NCBI RefSeq assembly: GCF_900103085.1
Contig: NZ_FMWR01000002.1
Span: 124,001 to 188,000, forward strand
DNA: 64,000 nucleotides
Direction: 5' to 3'
DNA from: Gilliamella mensalis
GTDB taxonomy: Bacteria > Pseudomonadota > Gammaproteobacteria > Enterobacterales > Orbaceae
Shown in pieces: positions 8,773 through 18,712 of this stretch. The notes under the pieces are model-generated. The model made no database searches and was not told where the DNA came from. It saw only the letters and a list, made by a program, of their open reading frames with translations. Made by a program: the position numbers and the translations under genes. Every line of letters starts with the position of its first letter. Positions within the stretch are counted from its first letter, which is position 1.

Positions 8773-9972
8773 TTAACGATTTGTGTCTTTCACCAATGCA
8801 CAAAATAATAATGATATTGCGACCATAATTAACGCAATCCAATAGATGACCTGATGCCCATAGGCTTCTGATACAAACCCTTGTAGCATTCCGGCAACAA
8901 TTATGCTAAAGATAACGCCGTTATTAAATAAAGTTGAAGCCACTCCCATTTTAGTTGGTAATAGATCCTGAAAATAGATAATACCAATATTAGCCACAAT
9001 TCCGATAAATAGCGCATTAAAGAGTTGTAATATTAATAAAGCGTATTCATTGGTAAAAAAAATCATACCAATATAAAAAATTAAGCCACAGATAATTGCG
9101 ATAAAAAATAGATTTCGCTTACCTAAATAAGGCACTAAATATCCGGCAATAATCATAACGGGGATTTCGATACCGGCAGCAAGCCCCATTAATAAGCCAG
9201 GTAATGAATCAGACAAATGTAATACAACATCAACATAAAGTGGCATATCGATGATATACATCATGTTTGCTGTCCACATAAATACAGTGGATAACAATAA
9301 GCAAAGTACATTTCTGTTTTTCCAAAGCGGTTGATTTGCCGCTTGTAGCTCAGTTGCGTTATTTAGTTGTGAAGTAGGATTTTTTTCAACTGAAGGTAAA
9401 AAAACGGCAACAAACAGCATCGCGACAATAAACATGCCCATAGCGGTTAAATACATGACCGTAAAGCCAAACTTAATGGCTAAACCAAATGAAATTGGTG
9501 GACCAAACACCCACGCTAGTGAAAGTTGAGCACGAATAAGTGAGTTAAAGGCCACAACATTACGCCCAGTTTTGACAGCATATTCACGCGCTAAGGCAAA
9601 AATTTGTGGCATAGCAGCAGACGATAACGCAGCAAACAGAACTCCAAGTGTGATTAACACCAAATAGTGACGTGAAAAGGCGAAGATGACGCTGTTAGCA
9701 ATACCCATTAAACAGCAGAAAATGACAATATAACGCCTGTCGCCCTTTTTGTCCGAATATTTAGCTAGTATAAAACTACCAACAATGCTGGCTAAAGCAT
9801 TAATTGAAAAAAAAAGCCCAACTAAACGTGAATTTACATTGACTTCAAAAGTTAAAAATCGACTTAATGTGGGGGATTGTAAAGCCCCTGCAATACCGAC
9901 AATAAAAGTGGTGAATAAAAAGGCAACAAAGATAATGCTTTGTTTTTGGCGAAACGAAGATGCATTAGCCAT
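8773..9972 (-). CDS. MFS sugar efflux transporter, SetA/SetB-like
   Basis: A 399-residue protein with 12 predicted membrane helices. The stretches FTTFIVGIAGALQSPTLSRF, KYSDKKGDRRYIVIFCC, SAAMPQIFALAREYAVKTGR and LRAQLSLAWVFGPPISF closely follow the E. coli SetA/SetB/SetC proteins, which export sugars and sugar analogues from the cytoplasm by proton antiport. The name reflects family resemblance. Substrate cannot be read. The gene is monocistronic and convergent with the decayed surE. Confidence 0.85.
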   Translation of the reverse strand: MANASSFRQKQSIIFVAFLFTTFIVGIAGALQSPTLSRFLTFEVNVNSRLVGLFFSINALASIVGSFILAKYSDKKGDRRYIVIFCCLMGIANSVIFAFSRHYLVLITLGVLFAALSSAAMPQIFALAREYAVKTGRNVVAFNSLIRAQLSLAWVFGPPISFGLAIKFGFTVMYLTAMGMFIVAMLFVAVFLPSVEKNPTSQLNNATELQAANQPLWKNRNVLCLLLSTVFMWTANMMYIIDMPLYVDVVLHLSDSLPGLLMGLAAGIEIPVMIIAGYLVPYLGKRNLFFIAIICGLIFYIGMIFFTNEYALLILQLFNALFIGIVANIGIIYFQDLLPTKMGVASTLFNNGVIFSIIVAGMLQGFVSEAYGHQVIYWIALIMVAISLLFCALVKDTNR

Positions 9973-10273
9973 GAAAACTCTCCATTAAGGTGTTTTCAAT
10001 GATTATATACCGAATATCAATATGAAAGTAATATGGAATGCCTACAATTTTAATATCCAAAAATAAAGTAACCAACTGTTTTATATTCAATGGATCGATA
10101 ATTTAATGTCAAGTGCAGCAACTACAATTAACTCAGTCTAGATAATGTAGACTACTTACCTTATTCTGCCGAACTTAAATAGGGAAAATAAAAATACCCA
10201 ATAAAATTTAGAGCAAAAGTATTAATAATCTTGTCAAAAAGCTTCAAATTGAAAACTTACCTACAGTGAATAT
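9973..10273. other. Intergenic region, no gene seen
   Basis: About 300 AT-rich bases between the divergent MFS gene and the IS5-family fragment. The end nearest 9973 should hold the MFS promoter. The last 60 bases read KKLQIENLPTV in one frame, which may be further degenerate transposase sequence ahead of the fragment, but this is too short to be sure. A weak inverted repeat AGTCTA/TAGACT lies around 10135-10153. Nothing else is recognisable. Confidence 0.5.
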
Positions 10274-10507
10274 ATGATTGACGATAGAAGTTATAATAGT
10301 GAAAAGATACAAGAAGTGATTATAAAGAAGCAAAGTCATCCGGTTATCTCAAGAAAAAGAAACTCACGAAAAGGAAATAGTGATATTGATTGGTGTTTAT
10401 ATAAATATCGCCATTTGGTTGAAAATACAGTTGCTAGAATGAAAGATTATCGAGATATAGATAAATTAGCAAAAGATTATATCGGTATAGTTGCATTAGC
10501 ACGTTGA
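10274..10507 (+). mobile_element. C-terminal fragment of an IS5-family transposase
   Basis: The 77 residues include DDRSYNSEKIQEVI, HPVISRKRNSRKGNSDID and WCLYKYRHLVENTVARMK. This is the end of the DDE domain of IS5-type transposases, where the final catalytic glutamate lies in the 'YKyRH.vE..faR.K' motif. The following TRYDKL-type stretch is shortened to DIDKLAKDY and a stop cuts off the tail. Everything upstream of the last catalytic region is missing and no terminal inverted repeats were found, so the element is dead. Confidence 0.8.
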
Positions 10508-10625
10508 ATAATGTGGCTAAAAATGTAAAGGAAATTTATGATTAATACAAAAGTTTAATAACTCCTATTTTCTTTTTTATTTTTTAGCGTACAATCAAAA
10601 TCATCCCCCAAAACGAGGTAACGTT

Positions 10626-12950
10626 ATGTTATATAATAACAAATCAATGTGCCACAAACATCACCGCCATGAATGTTGTCATGATAATTGTCAAAATCTG
10701 GCGCATAATCATGCAAATTTCTCTCATGAGTTAAATTGTCATCAAGAATCAACCCAGAGTTGTGGCGGTAGTACCCATAAGACTAACCCCAAAAATGAGT
10801 TTGGCGATCCCCCTGATGACCCCGACAGGCAAATCAATCAAACTAAATTAACATGGAAAATAAAAGGCATGGATTGTGCAAACTGTGCGCAAAAAATTGA
10901 AAATAGTTTAAAGACATTACCCAATATTTGCCAAACCAAGATTATCTTTTCTACCGAAAAATTAGTTGTTTTTGTTCCACAAAAGAATGAAAAAACGATT
11001 AAATTGATCGAAGATAAAATCGTCGAGTTAGGCTATAAGCCTATTTTTGAATCATCCCCCGAACATTCACATCATCATGAGCATTCCCATCGTTTTGATA
11101 ATAAAGCATTAATCCCTTTAGCGGTGTTAGGCGCTTTAATTGTTATGAGTTATATCCTTTTGTTATGTAATCAAACCGTTGGCGAATATGCCTTTATGGT
11201 GACGGCAATTGTTGGGCTCATTCCTATTTTGAAAGAAGCATTGGTTTTAACGCGCAGTGGTACACCATTTGCGATAGAGTCGTTAATGAGCGTGTCGGCT
11301 ATTGGTGCTTTATTTATTGGTGCTGCCGAAGAAGCCACCATGGTGATATTTTTATTTATGATTGGTGAAATGTTAGAAGGTGTTGCTACAAGTAAAGCAA
11401 AAAAAGGCATTTCCTCGCTTGCTCAGCTCATGCCAGAAGAGACCGTGATAATCATTGACGGTGTACGAAAAACCGTTGCCAGTCATAGTTTAAAACCCGA
11501 GGATATTATTGAAATTTCATCTGGAGGGCGGTTGCCTGCTGATGTCATTTTAATTAGTGAGCAAGCCAATATTGATGAAAGCGCATTAACTGGCGAGTCC
11601 ATTCCTGTTAATTATCTTTCAGGCGACAAAATTATGGCTGGTTCGTTGGTGGTTGATAATACAATTCAACTTAAAGTGGTATCAGAAGTCGGGCAAAATG
11701 CGGTTGATCGTATTTTACAGATGATTGAAGATGCCGAAGAGAGCAAAGCGCCTATTGAACGTTTTATTGATAAATTTAGCCGTTACTATACGCCTACAAT
11801 TGCTTTATTTGCACTATTGGTGATTGTTGTGCCACCTTTGTTGCTTAATGCTGATTGGTATACTTGGTTTTATCGTGGCTTGACGTTGTTATTAATTGGT
11901 TGCCCTTGTGCGCTGGTGATTTCAACCCCTGCGGTGATAACATCGGCCTTGTCGAATGCGGCAAAGCAAGGGGTGTTAATTAAAGGTGGAGCAGCATTAG
12001 AGCATATTGGTTCGGTTAAACTGGTTGCGTTTGATAAGACTGGTACCTTAACTGAAGGTAAACCACAAGTAACCGATGTGATTGCTCAAGATATTTCCAA
12101 AGAACAATTATTAGCAATGGTTGCCTCGGTTGAAAGTGGTTCGCATCATCCTATTGGTAAAGCTATTGTTGATTACGCATTACAAAATCAGTTAAGCATT
12201 AATCAGGCTGACAATCGTAAAGCAATCGCGGGAATTGGTATTCAAGGCGAGATTGATAATCAGACTTTTTATATTGTTTCGCCAAGCAAAGTTGCGACCG
12301 TTTCAACGCCTTTAAATGATGAACACAATAAACTCATTGCGGAACTTGAAAGTGCAGGTAAAACCGTGGTGGTTGCGGTAACAAATCAACAACTGATGGG
12401 CATTATTGCTCTGCAAGATATGTTGCGGTCAGATGCAATTACTACAATGAATGAACTTAATCAGCTTGGTATTAAATCTTTGATGCTAACAGGCGATAAT
12501 GCGCGAGCAGCTAAAGCTATTGCCGATCAGTTAGGTATGGATTACCGCGCTGAACTGTTGCCTGCCGATAAGTTGATTGCCATTGAAAAGATCCGCAACA
12601 CAACGTCAATTGCTATGGTAGGTGACGGTATTAATGATTCGCCAGCCATGAAGGCTGCAACTGTGAGTATTGCCATGGGAAGTGGCACAGATGTTGCGCT
12701 AGAAGCTGCCGATGCCGCATTAACTAAAAATAGCTTACTCAGTTTGCCTAAGTTAATTCGCTTAACTCGCTTTGCGAGTCGTAATATTAAACAAAATATT
12801 ACCATTGCATTAGGCATTAAGCTGATCTTTTTGATTACCAGTTTGTTTGGTGTTACTGGACTGTGGCTAGCTGTGTTGGCTGATTCAGGCACGACTGCGA
12901 TTGTGACCGCTAATGCCCTTCGGGTTTTGAAATTTAAAAATAAAAGTTAA
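10626..12950 (+). CDS. zntA: Zn(II)/Cd(II)/Pb(II)-exporting P1B-type ATPase ZntA
   Basis: The 774 residues carry every ZntA landmark in order: one heavy-metal-associated domain with GMDCANC (about 82-87), membrane helices, the metal-site CPCALV in the membrane (about 425), the phosphorylation site DKTGTL (about 468) and the hinge GDGINDSP (about 665). It pumps excess zinc, cadmium or lead out of the cytoplasm using ATP. Ahead of the metal domain is a roughly 75-residue tail very rich in His and Cys (CHKHHRHECCHDNC and similar), a likely extra metal-binding region. A further HSHHHEHSH cluster follows the domain. No MerR/ZntR-type palindrome was certain upstream. Confidence 0.95.
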   Translation: MLYNNKSMCHKHHRHECCHDNCQNLAHNHANFSHELNCHQESTQSCGGSTHKTNPKNEFGDPPDDPDRQINQTKLTWKIKGMDCANCAQKIENSLKTLPNICQTKIIFSTEKLVVFVPQKNEKTIKLIEDKIVELGYKPIFESSPEHSHHHEHSHRFDNKALIPLAVLGALIVMSYILLLCNQTVGEYAFMVTAIVGLIPILKEALVLTRSGTPFAIESLMSVSAIGALFIGAAEEATMVIFLFMIGEMLEGVATSKAKKGISSLAQLMPEETVIIIDGVRKTVASHSLKPEDIIEISSGGRLPADVILISEQANIDESALTGESIPVNYLSGDKIMAGSLVVDNTIQLKVVSEVGQNAVDRILQMIEDAEESKAPIERFIDKFSRYYTPTIALFALLVIVVPPLLLNADWYTWFYRGLTLLLIGCPCALVISTPAVITSALSNAAKQGVLIKGGAALEHIGSVKLVAFDKTGTLTEGKPQVTDVIAQDISKEQLLAMVASVESGSHHPIGKAIVDYALQNQLSINQADNRKAIAGIGIQGEIDNQTFYIVSPSKVATVSTPLNDEHNKLIAELESAGKTVVVAVTNQQLMGIIALQDMLRSDAITTMNELNQLGIKSLMLTGDNARAAKAIADQLGMDYRAELLPADKLIAIEKIRNTTSIAMVGDGINDSPAMKAATVSIAMGSGTDVALEAADAALTKNSLLSLPKLIRLTRFASRNIKQNITIALGIKLIFLITSLFGVTGLWLAVLADSGTTAIVTANALRVLKFKNKS

Positions 12951-12967
12951 GAATATGTTTGCTTAAT

Positions 12968-12998
12968 CTATTCCGCTTGTTACAAGCGGAATAGTTTT
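12968..12998. terminator. Bidirectional terminator between zntA and birA
   Basis: CTATTCCGCTTG at 12968-12979 and CAAGCGGAATAG at 12983-12994 form a perfect 12-bp stem with a TTA loop, followed by TTTTG. It lies between two convergent genes and should stop transcription from zntA, and plausibly from birA. Confidence 0.85.
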
Positions 12999-13018
12999 GT
13001 TAAATCATTTTGGGTTTA

Positions 13019-13972
13019 TTATTCATCCATTCTTAATGATATTTCGCCACCAATATGGGCATTAATTTTACCGTTTTGTTCTAACAATAAAGCACCTTGC
13101 TCATTAATACCTTTTGCAATGCCGCGAATGATATTATCACCAATTAATAGTTTTACTGGTCGATTGGCAAAGTTATCTAGTCTATTCCAATCATGAATAA
13201 ATGGTGCTAAACCATGTTTTTCAAATTCGATTAATTTACTTTTTAAGACTTTGGCAACTTGTGCCACAAGTAAATTACGATCAACATTACCTAAATTCGC
13301 CCATTTTTGGTTAACTATGTTGATATCGGGGTTTGTCATGGTTAGATTGACACCTACACCAATCACTACATGGGCACAGTCGCCAGTTTTACCGGCGAGC
13401 TCAACTAAAATACCTGCTAACTTTTGGTCGTTAAGATAAAGATCATTTGGCCATTTAACTTTGATCTCTTGGCCTGATAATGTGCGTAATGTATCAGCAA
13501 GTACTATCCCGACCACCAAACTTAACCCCATTGCCGCGGCCACGCCTTGGTCTAATCGCCAATACATCGAGAAGTATAAATTGCTACCAAAAGGGGAAAA
13601 CCATTTTCGCCCACGTCTTCCTCTCGCTTTTGATTGAAATTCAGCCACACAGCAATCACCTGATGTTAATTGCCCTATTCGATCAAGCAGATATTGATTG
13701 GTTGAATCAATAATCGGTAATACTTCACACTGGCTATTCGACTGGTAATACTCGTCAATTTTGGCTTTATTAAGCAAATTAAGAGGAGATGCCAAGCAAT
13801 AGCCTTTACCTTGCACTGACGTTAATGCTATCCCCCACTCACGCAGCTGTTTGATATATTTATTAATACCAGCACGTGTTATACCGAAAATGGTTGCCAA
13901 TTCTTCGCCTGAGTGGAACTGTCCATCGGCCAATATTTTAATTAATTTAAGTGGCTTTTTGTGGCTGCGCAT
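13019..13972 (-). CDS. birA: Biotin--protein ligase and biotin operon repressor BirA
   Basis: The 317 residues start with a winged helix-turn-helix (GEELATIFGITRAGINKYIK, about 22-41) and continue into the ligase domain. The biotinyl-AMP loop GRRGRKW (about 118-124), KWPNDLYL and KLAGILVEL are all present, so the protein should both biotinylate carrier proteins such as AccB and repress the biotin genes. The biotinyl domain encoded at 41675-43423 would also be a substrate. The start overlaps the 3' end of the upstream MFS gene by 26 bp, so the two are probably co-transcribed. Confidence 0.95.
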   Translation of the reverse strand: MRSHKKPLKLIKILADGQFHSGEELATIFGITRAGINKYIKQLREWGIALTSVQGKGYCLASPLNLLNKAKIDEYYQSNSQCEVLPIIDSTNQYLLDRIGQLTSGDCCVAEFQSKARGRRGRKWFSPFGSNLYFSMYWRLDQGVAAAMGLSLVVGIVLADTLRTLSGQEIKVKWPNDLYLNDQKLAGILVELAGKTGDCAHVVIGVGVNLTMTNPDINIVNQKWANLGNVDRNLLVAQVAKVLKSKLIEFEKHGLAPFIHDWNRLDNFANRPVKLLIGDNIIRGIAKGINEQGALLLEQNGKINAHIGGEISLRMDE

Positions 13973-15089
13973 CCGTTCCTCTTTTTTTAACTAATAAGAT
14001 AACGAAGTATAACGAAATTATAGCAAAACTAACAAATAAATAGGTATTACTCGTTTTATCCATGATGAATGCTATCACCGCAGGAGCAACTAGGCTACCT
14101 AAGGTGTTAGTTAATAGCATTGCTTGGTTCATAGCCACAATATTTTGCTTTTTAACACATGAGCAAGCCCAAGCCATGGATATAGGATAAATGGTGTAAA
14201 TGGTTGCACCTAATAAGATAATTGCCAACACACCAAACCAATTAAATATAAGCATGATACATGCAACCAACATGAGCAGCGATTCAATTAGCAATACCAT
14301 TTGCCGTCCAAATTTGTCGGCACACCAGTTGGCAGGCATTTGTGCTGCCACTCCTGATAAAATAAGTAAAATCATCCAATTAGCAACTTGAGTATCGCTA
14401 TAGCCCAAGTGTGAATAATAAACTGGTAATAGTGAATATAACGATCCAATTAACATACCAGCAATAACGCAACCGGTTAACCCAAGCCGAGAGGGTTTAT
14501 TTAATATCATTGGCATAATGTCAAAGCTGCTTTTTTTTCTTTTGGGTAATTTATAATGTGTGCGCAAAATAAATAAAATCGCAAGCCCCATTAGTAACAT
14601 AATAACCAATCCAAAATACAAGACATCTTGTGGAAAATACTGTAACAAAGCTTGCCCCAAAACCGTGCCTAAATAATAAGTGGTTAAATAAACTGCAAGC
14701 ATTTTTCCGCGTGTATGCACAGGGCCAGTGAGTAATATGCAACTTTCAATAACCACCCAAGTGACAGCGCAAGCAATACCAATAAAAAAGCGCCACATGA
14801 TCCAGCTATAAAAATCCATCGAAAAACTTAAACCAATAGTTGCAATAGCAAAAATAATGCAACTATAGGTATAAGTGTGTCGAGCATTAAATTTGCTAAT
14901 AAACCAATTGGCAAAAATAGTACCAATCAAGTTACCAGTAAAATAGCTTGATCCCACAAGACCAATTTGCCCAAGCGAAAACTCATTACGCACTAGCCAC
15001 AATGGCACTTGCGTATTGAGTGCTGACAACGAGATAGTCACAAAGAGTAAACTCGTTAATAAAATAGGAAATGAATACGAATGTTTCAT
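13947..15089 (-). CDS. MFS transporter, YcaD-like
   Basis: A 380-residue, 12-helix major facilitator. ALNTQVPLWLVRNE, GSSYFTGNLIGTIFANWFI and MAWACSCVKKQNIVAMNQA match E. coli YcaD in order and spacing. The transported substrate of YcaD-type proteins is unknown to me. It ends inside birA (26-bp overlap) and is preceded by murB on the same strand after about 60 bp, so murB, this gene and birA may form one unit. In E. coli murB and birA are neighbours, and the transporter would be an insertion between them. Confidence 0.86.
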   Translation of the reverse strand: MKHSYSFPILLTSLLFVTISLSALNTQVPLWLVRNEFSLGQIGLVGSSYFTGNLIGTIFANWFISKFNARHTYTYSCIIFAIATIGLSFSMDFYSWIMWRFFIGIACAVTWVVIESCILLTGPVHTRGKMLAVYLTTYYLGTVLGQALLQYFPQDVLYFGLVIMLLMGLAILFILRTHYKLPKRKKSSFDIMPMILNKPSRLGLTGCVIAGMLIGSLYSLLPVYYSHLGYSDTQVANWMILLILSGVAAQMPANWCADKFGRQMVLLIESLLMLVACIMLIFNWFGVLAIILLGATIYTIYPISMAWACSCVKKQNIVAMNQAMLLTNTLGSLVAPAVIAFIMDKTSNTYLFVSFAIISLYFVILLVKKRGTDAQPQKAT

Positions 15090-15148
15090 AATATTATCGC
15101 ATATAATTTAGGGGTTATAATTTGCGGACAAGTATAATTTGGTGTTAA

Positions 15149-16159
15149 TTATAAATAACTGTCTGCATCAATTTCGCTCGAGTTGCCGATAAATCGGATT
15201 TCTGGCGATAAACTCACCAAGAATTTTTGAAATACACATTTTTTTATATAACGAGCTAATTCAACCACATCTTGTGCTGTTGCTTGATTTTTGTTGACTA
15301 ATACGAGCGCTTGTTGTTGATGCACAGCAGCTCCGCCTATTTGATAGCCTTTTAGACCACACTGATCGATAAGCCAACCTGCGGCTAATTTTATTTGTCC
15401 GTTAACTTGTGGATATATGGGCATGTTTGGATAAATTTCAAGTAGCTTGTCCGCCACAATTTTATCGACCACGGGATTTTTAAAAAAACTTCCCCCATTA
15501 CCAAGCACTTTTGGATCAGGCAATTTACTACGGCGAATTTCACATACTTTATTAAAGACCATTTTTGGGGTGACACTTTTTGGATCAAAGTTTCGTAATT
15601 CACCGTAATTTAATACTGGTTGCCACTGTTTGGATAATTTAATTCCAACATTGATAACCGCATAACCTTGCAAATATGCTTTTTTGAAGATGCTTTCACG
15701 GTAACCATATTGACCATCGGTTACTGTGATAATTTTTCCTGTAGCAAGCTCAAGCAACTCCACATAGTCAGCAATGTTTTGAAATTCAACTCCATAAGCA
15801 CCAATATTTTGAATGGGCGCCGAACCAACACAACCTGGAATTAATGCTAGGTTTTCAAGTCCTGATATATTTTGCGCAATGGTTGTTGACACTAAATCAT
15901 GCCAAATTTCGCCAGCACCCACTTTTAAATGCCATGCTTGTTCGGTTTCAGTTATGGTAATACCTTTGATGCGATTGACAATAACAATACCATCAAAATC
16001 ACAGGTAAAGAGGGTATTACTGCCTTCACCAATAATTATAATAGGTAAATTTTGGGAGTTATCTTGCCAAACTTGTTGTAATTGTTCAACTGTCGTGATC
16101 GTAACAACATTTTGGGCAAAAACAGTTAGGCCAAATGTATTAGGAATTTTTTGTTTCAT
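15149..16159 (-). CDS. murB: UDP-N-acetylenolpyruvoylglucosamine reductase MurB
   Basis: MurB makes UDP-N-acetylmuramate, the second step of peptidoglycan precursor synthesis, in the cytoplasm using FAD and NADPH. The 336 residues (E. coli 342) contain the FAD-binding GEGSNTLF, GCVGSAPIQNIGAYG, the YGYRESIFK motif and LGNGGSFFKNPVV, which carries the catalytic serine. Fold type I is indicated by the YRES loop. It is the first gene of the murB-MFS-birA run and faces deoB across a long divergent region. Confidence 0.96.
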   Translation of the reverse strand: MKQKIPNTFGLTVFAQNVVTITTVEQLQQVWQDNSQNLPIIIIGEGSNTLFTCDFDGIVIVNRIKGITITETEQAWHLKVGAGEIWHDLVSTTIAQNISGLENLALIPGCVGSAPIQNIGAYGVEFQNIADYVELLELATGKIITVTDGQYGYRESIFKKAYLQGYAVINVGIKLSKQWQPVLNYGELRNFDPKSVTPKMVFNKVCEIRRSKLPDPKVLGNGGSFFKNPVVDKIVADKLLEIYPNMPIYPQVNGQIKLAAGWLIDQCGLKGYQIGGAAVHQQQALVLVNKNQATAQDVVELARYIKKCVFQKFLVSLSPEIRFIGNSSEIDADSYL

Positions 16160-16611
16160 TGATAACTACCTTTATTTTTTGTGAAAATAGATATCCCAAA
16201 GTCAATCGATTTTATATGTTATTTTTATAGTTTGGACTCTATCACATTTGCTGTCTATATTACCACAATGGTTAAGCTTATTTGATTAATTATTTAATCG
16301 TGAATGATTGTGAATTTTTCTATAAATTTGCCATTAATTGTGCTCTTTATAGAAGCGGTATATTCACTTTTTGGCGACAAAAGTATAACTATAATCAAAT
16401 TAATCGCATTATTTATACAAATATTCGGCTAAAGTAATGCTTAAATCTTTTTTGTTTTTTGTTATCGTGTATTATAACTAGTCAAGCAATGTTTTTTATA
16501 AGCTATAGTCTAAATCACTTATTAATAGTACAAAAAACAAACGCTGTTATTTAATTAACGGTTATTGATTGTGCGCGAGTTAAGTTTTGCTTCAATGAGT
16601 TAGAGGAAATT
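16160..16611. promoter_or_regulatory. Divergent murB/deoB control region, no gene
   Basis: The 452 bp between divergent murB and deoB contain no plausible ORF and are very AT-rich. Half-sites resembling CRP elements occur (ATCACA near 16248, TGTGAA near 16309), but I do not see a full TGTGA-N6-TCACA palindrome or a DeoR-type TGTTAGAATTCTAACA. GAGGAAATT just ahead of 16612 is the deoB ribosome binding site. The unusual length suggests that the nucleoside genes are controlled here, as deo genes usually are by CytR/CRP/DeoR, but this is inference. Confidence 0.45.
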
Positions 16612-17844
16612 ATGAAAAGAGTTTTTATTATGATCCTAGATTCGTTTGGAATCGGTGGGGCTGAAGATGCCAAAAAATTTGGGGATGAAGGTGCAGATAC
16701 ATTGGGTCATATTGCTGAGTTTTGTGCATTAGGTAAAGCGGAACAAGGTCGAAGTGGGCCATTAAAACTACCTAATCTAGGTAAATTAGGTTTAATAGAA
16801 GCCGCATATGAATCGACAGGAATATATCCTAAAGGAATGGTGACAGAAGGAGACATTATTGGTTCATATGGTTATGCTAGTGAACTTTCATCTGGTAAAG
16901 ATACTCCTTCAGGGCACTGGGAAATTGCAGGTGTACCAGTACTCTTTGATTGGGGTTATTTTACTAATACCACTAATAGCTTTCCTCAAGATCTTTTAGA
17001 CAAAATTGTTTCTCGCGCAAAACTTCCCGGCTATTTAGGTAATTGTCATTCTTCAGGCACGATTATTCTTGATGAGCTTGGTGAAGAACATATGACGTCT
17101 GGTAAACCTATTTTTTATACTTCTGCTGATTCAGTATTCCAAATTGCCTGTCATGAAGAGACTTTTGGTTTAGATAGACTTTATGAGGTTTGTGAAATTG
17201 CACGTGACGAGCTAAATAAAGGTAATTACAATATTGGCCGTGTTATTGCTAGACCATTTGTTGGTAAAAAAGCGGGCGAATTTGTGCGGACTGGAAATCG
17301 TCACGATCTTGCTGTTGAGCCCCCTGCACCAACAATGATTAAAAAGCTGGTTGATGAAAAACAAGGCACTGTGGTGTCCATCGGTAAAATCGCCGATATC
17401 TATGCCCAAGTTGGAATTACCAAAAAAGTGAAAGCAACCGGTATTGAAGCTTTATTTGATGCATCACTAGAAGAAATCAAACAAGCTAAAAATAACACTA
17501 TCGTATTTACTAATTTTGTCGATTTTGACTCATCTTATGGTCATCGTCGAGATGTATCGGGTTATGCTGCTGCGTTAGAATATTTTGATCGTCGCTTACC
17601 TGAAATGTTAGCACTTATTAAGCCCGGCGATCTACTTATTATTAGTGCCGATCATGGTTGTGATCCAACTTGGACCGGCACCGATCATACTCGCGAACAT
17701 ATTCCTGTCATTGTTTATGGCGATAGTGTGCCAGTTGGATCTTTAGGTCATCGCGAAACATTTGCCGATATTGGACAAAGTGTTGCCGACTATTTTGACT
17801 TATCGCCAATGGATTATGGTAAATCCTTTATAAAAAATAAGTAA
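16612..17844 (+). CDS. deoB: Phosphopentomutase DeoB
   Basis: DeoB interconverts ribose or deoxyribose 1-phosphate and the 5-phosphates, linking nucleoside breakdown to the pentose pathway. The 410-residue protein has the alkaline-phosphatase-fold metal ligands: [13 protein letters not shown] at the start, [12 protein letters not shown] with the phosphorylated threonine, and [19 protein letters not shown] near the end. The ribosome binding site is GAGGAA. It is followed after 48 bp by deoD, as in the end of the E. coli deo operon, but deoC and deoA are not upstream here. Confidence 0.97.
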   Translation: MKRVFIMILDSFGIGGAEDAKKFGDEGADTLGHIAEFCALGKAEQGRSGPLKLPNLGKLGLIEAAYESTGIYPKGMVTEGDIIGSYGYASELSSGKDTPSGHWEIAGVPVLFDWGYFTNTTNSFPQDLLDKIVSRAKLPGYLGNCHSSGTIILDELGEEHMTSGKPIFYTSADSVFQIACHEETFGLDRLYEVCEIARDELNKGNYNIGRVIARPFVGKKAGEFVRTGNRHDLAVEPPAPTMIKKLVDEKQGTVVSIGKIADIYAQVGITKKVKATGIEALFDASLEEIKQAKNNTIVFTNFVDFDSSYGHRRDVSGYAAALEYFDRRLPEMLALIKPGDLLIISADHGCDPTWTGTDHTREHIPVIVYGDSVPVGSLGHRETFADIGQSVADYFDLSPMDYGKSFIKNK

Positions 17845-17892
17845 TTTAAGTTTAAGTAATATTGATTTAGAAACAAATATCAGGAGAAGTTA

Positions 17893-18609
17893 ATGTCTAC
17901 CCCGCATATTAATGCCGTTGATAATGCTTTTGCAAAAACCGTTTTAATGCCTGGCGATCCGCTACGAGCAAAGTTCATTGCAGAAACCTTTTTAGAAAAC
18001 GCACAAGAAGTTACCAATGTAAGAGCAATGTTAGGTTTTACCGGTTATTACAAAGGTCAAAAAGTTTCGATTATGGGGCATGGAATGGGCATTCCATCTT
18101 GTTCTATTTATGCAACCGAACTGATTAAATTTTATGGTGTTGAAAACATTATACGTATAGGTTCGTGTGGTGCAATTAGCCCTAATGTTAACGTGGGTGA
18201 TGTGATTGTTGGGTTAGGTGCTTGTACCGATTCAAAAGTTAATCGCTTACGTTTTAAAGATCATGATTTTGCTGCTATCGCTGATTTTGATTTAACCTGT
18301 AATGCCGTTAATGCCGCTAAAAAATTAGGTGTCAATGTTAAAGTTGGTAATCTGTTTTCTGCTGACCTGTTTTATAGTGTTGAGCCTGATATGTTTGATG
18401 TGATGGAAAAATATAATATTTTAGGTGTGGAAATGGAAGCTGCTGGTATTTATGGCGTTGCGGCTGAATATGGTGCTAAAGCACTAACTATTTGTACGGT
18501 TTCGGATCACATTCGAAAAGGTGAAGCAATGTCGGCAGAGCAAAGACAGCTAGGCTTTAAAGAAATGATCACCGTTGCACTAGAGTCTGTTTTATTAAAT
18601 CAAAACTAA
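17893..18609 (+). CDS. deoD: Purine nucleoside phosphorylase DeoD
   Basis: DeoD splits purine (deoxy)nucleosides with phosphate to base plus (deoxy)ribose 1-phosphate, which DeoB then processes. The protein has 238 residues, as is usual for hexameric bacterial enzymes, with [13 protein letters not shown] (phosphate binding), [17 protein letters not shown] and [17 protein letters not shown], plus [11 protein letters not shown] carrying the catalytic aspartate. It has a good AGGAG site, follows deoB and is closed by a strong terminator. Confidence 0.97.
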   Translation: MSTPHINAVDNAFAKTVLMPGDPLRAKFIAETFLENAQEVTNVRAMLGFTGYYKGQKVSIMGHGMGIPSCSIYATELIKFYGVENIIRIGSCGAISPNVNVGDVIVGLGACTDSKVNRLRFKDHDFAAIADFDLTCNAVNAAKKLGVNVKVGNLFSADLFYSVEPDMFDVMEKYNILGVEMEAAGIYGVAAEYGAKALTICTVSDHIRKGEAMSAEQRQLGFKEMITVALESVLLNQN

Positions 18610-18610
18610 A

Positions 18611-18638
18611 AAAATGGCAGGTAAATCTGCCATTTTTT
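18611..18638 (+). terminator. Intrinsic terminator of deoBD
   Basis: AAAATGGCAG (18611-18620) pairs with CTGCCATTTT (18627-18636) around GTAAAT, and T-rich sequence follows. It begins two bases after the deoD stop codon, separating deoBD from nupG. Confidence 0.9.
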
Positions 18639-18712
18639 ATTTTGATCAAATAATTATTTATTGATATTTAGGTAATAGGTTATACAAGATCTCGTTTATT
18701 AAGGAATCATAA

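Noticed and set aside
11171-12892. Minus-strand ORFs inside zntA
   Set aside because: They are mirror frames of a well-conserved gene with no ribosome binding sites.
16240-16320. Possible CRP sites upstream of deoB
   Set aside because: Only half-sites are visible; no convincing full palindrome with the proper 6-bp spacing.
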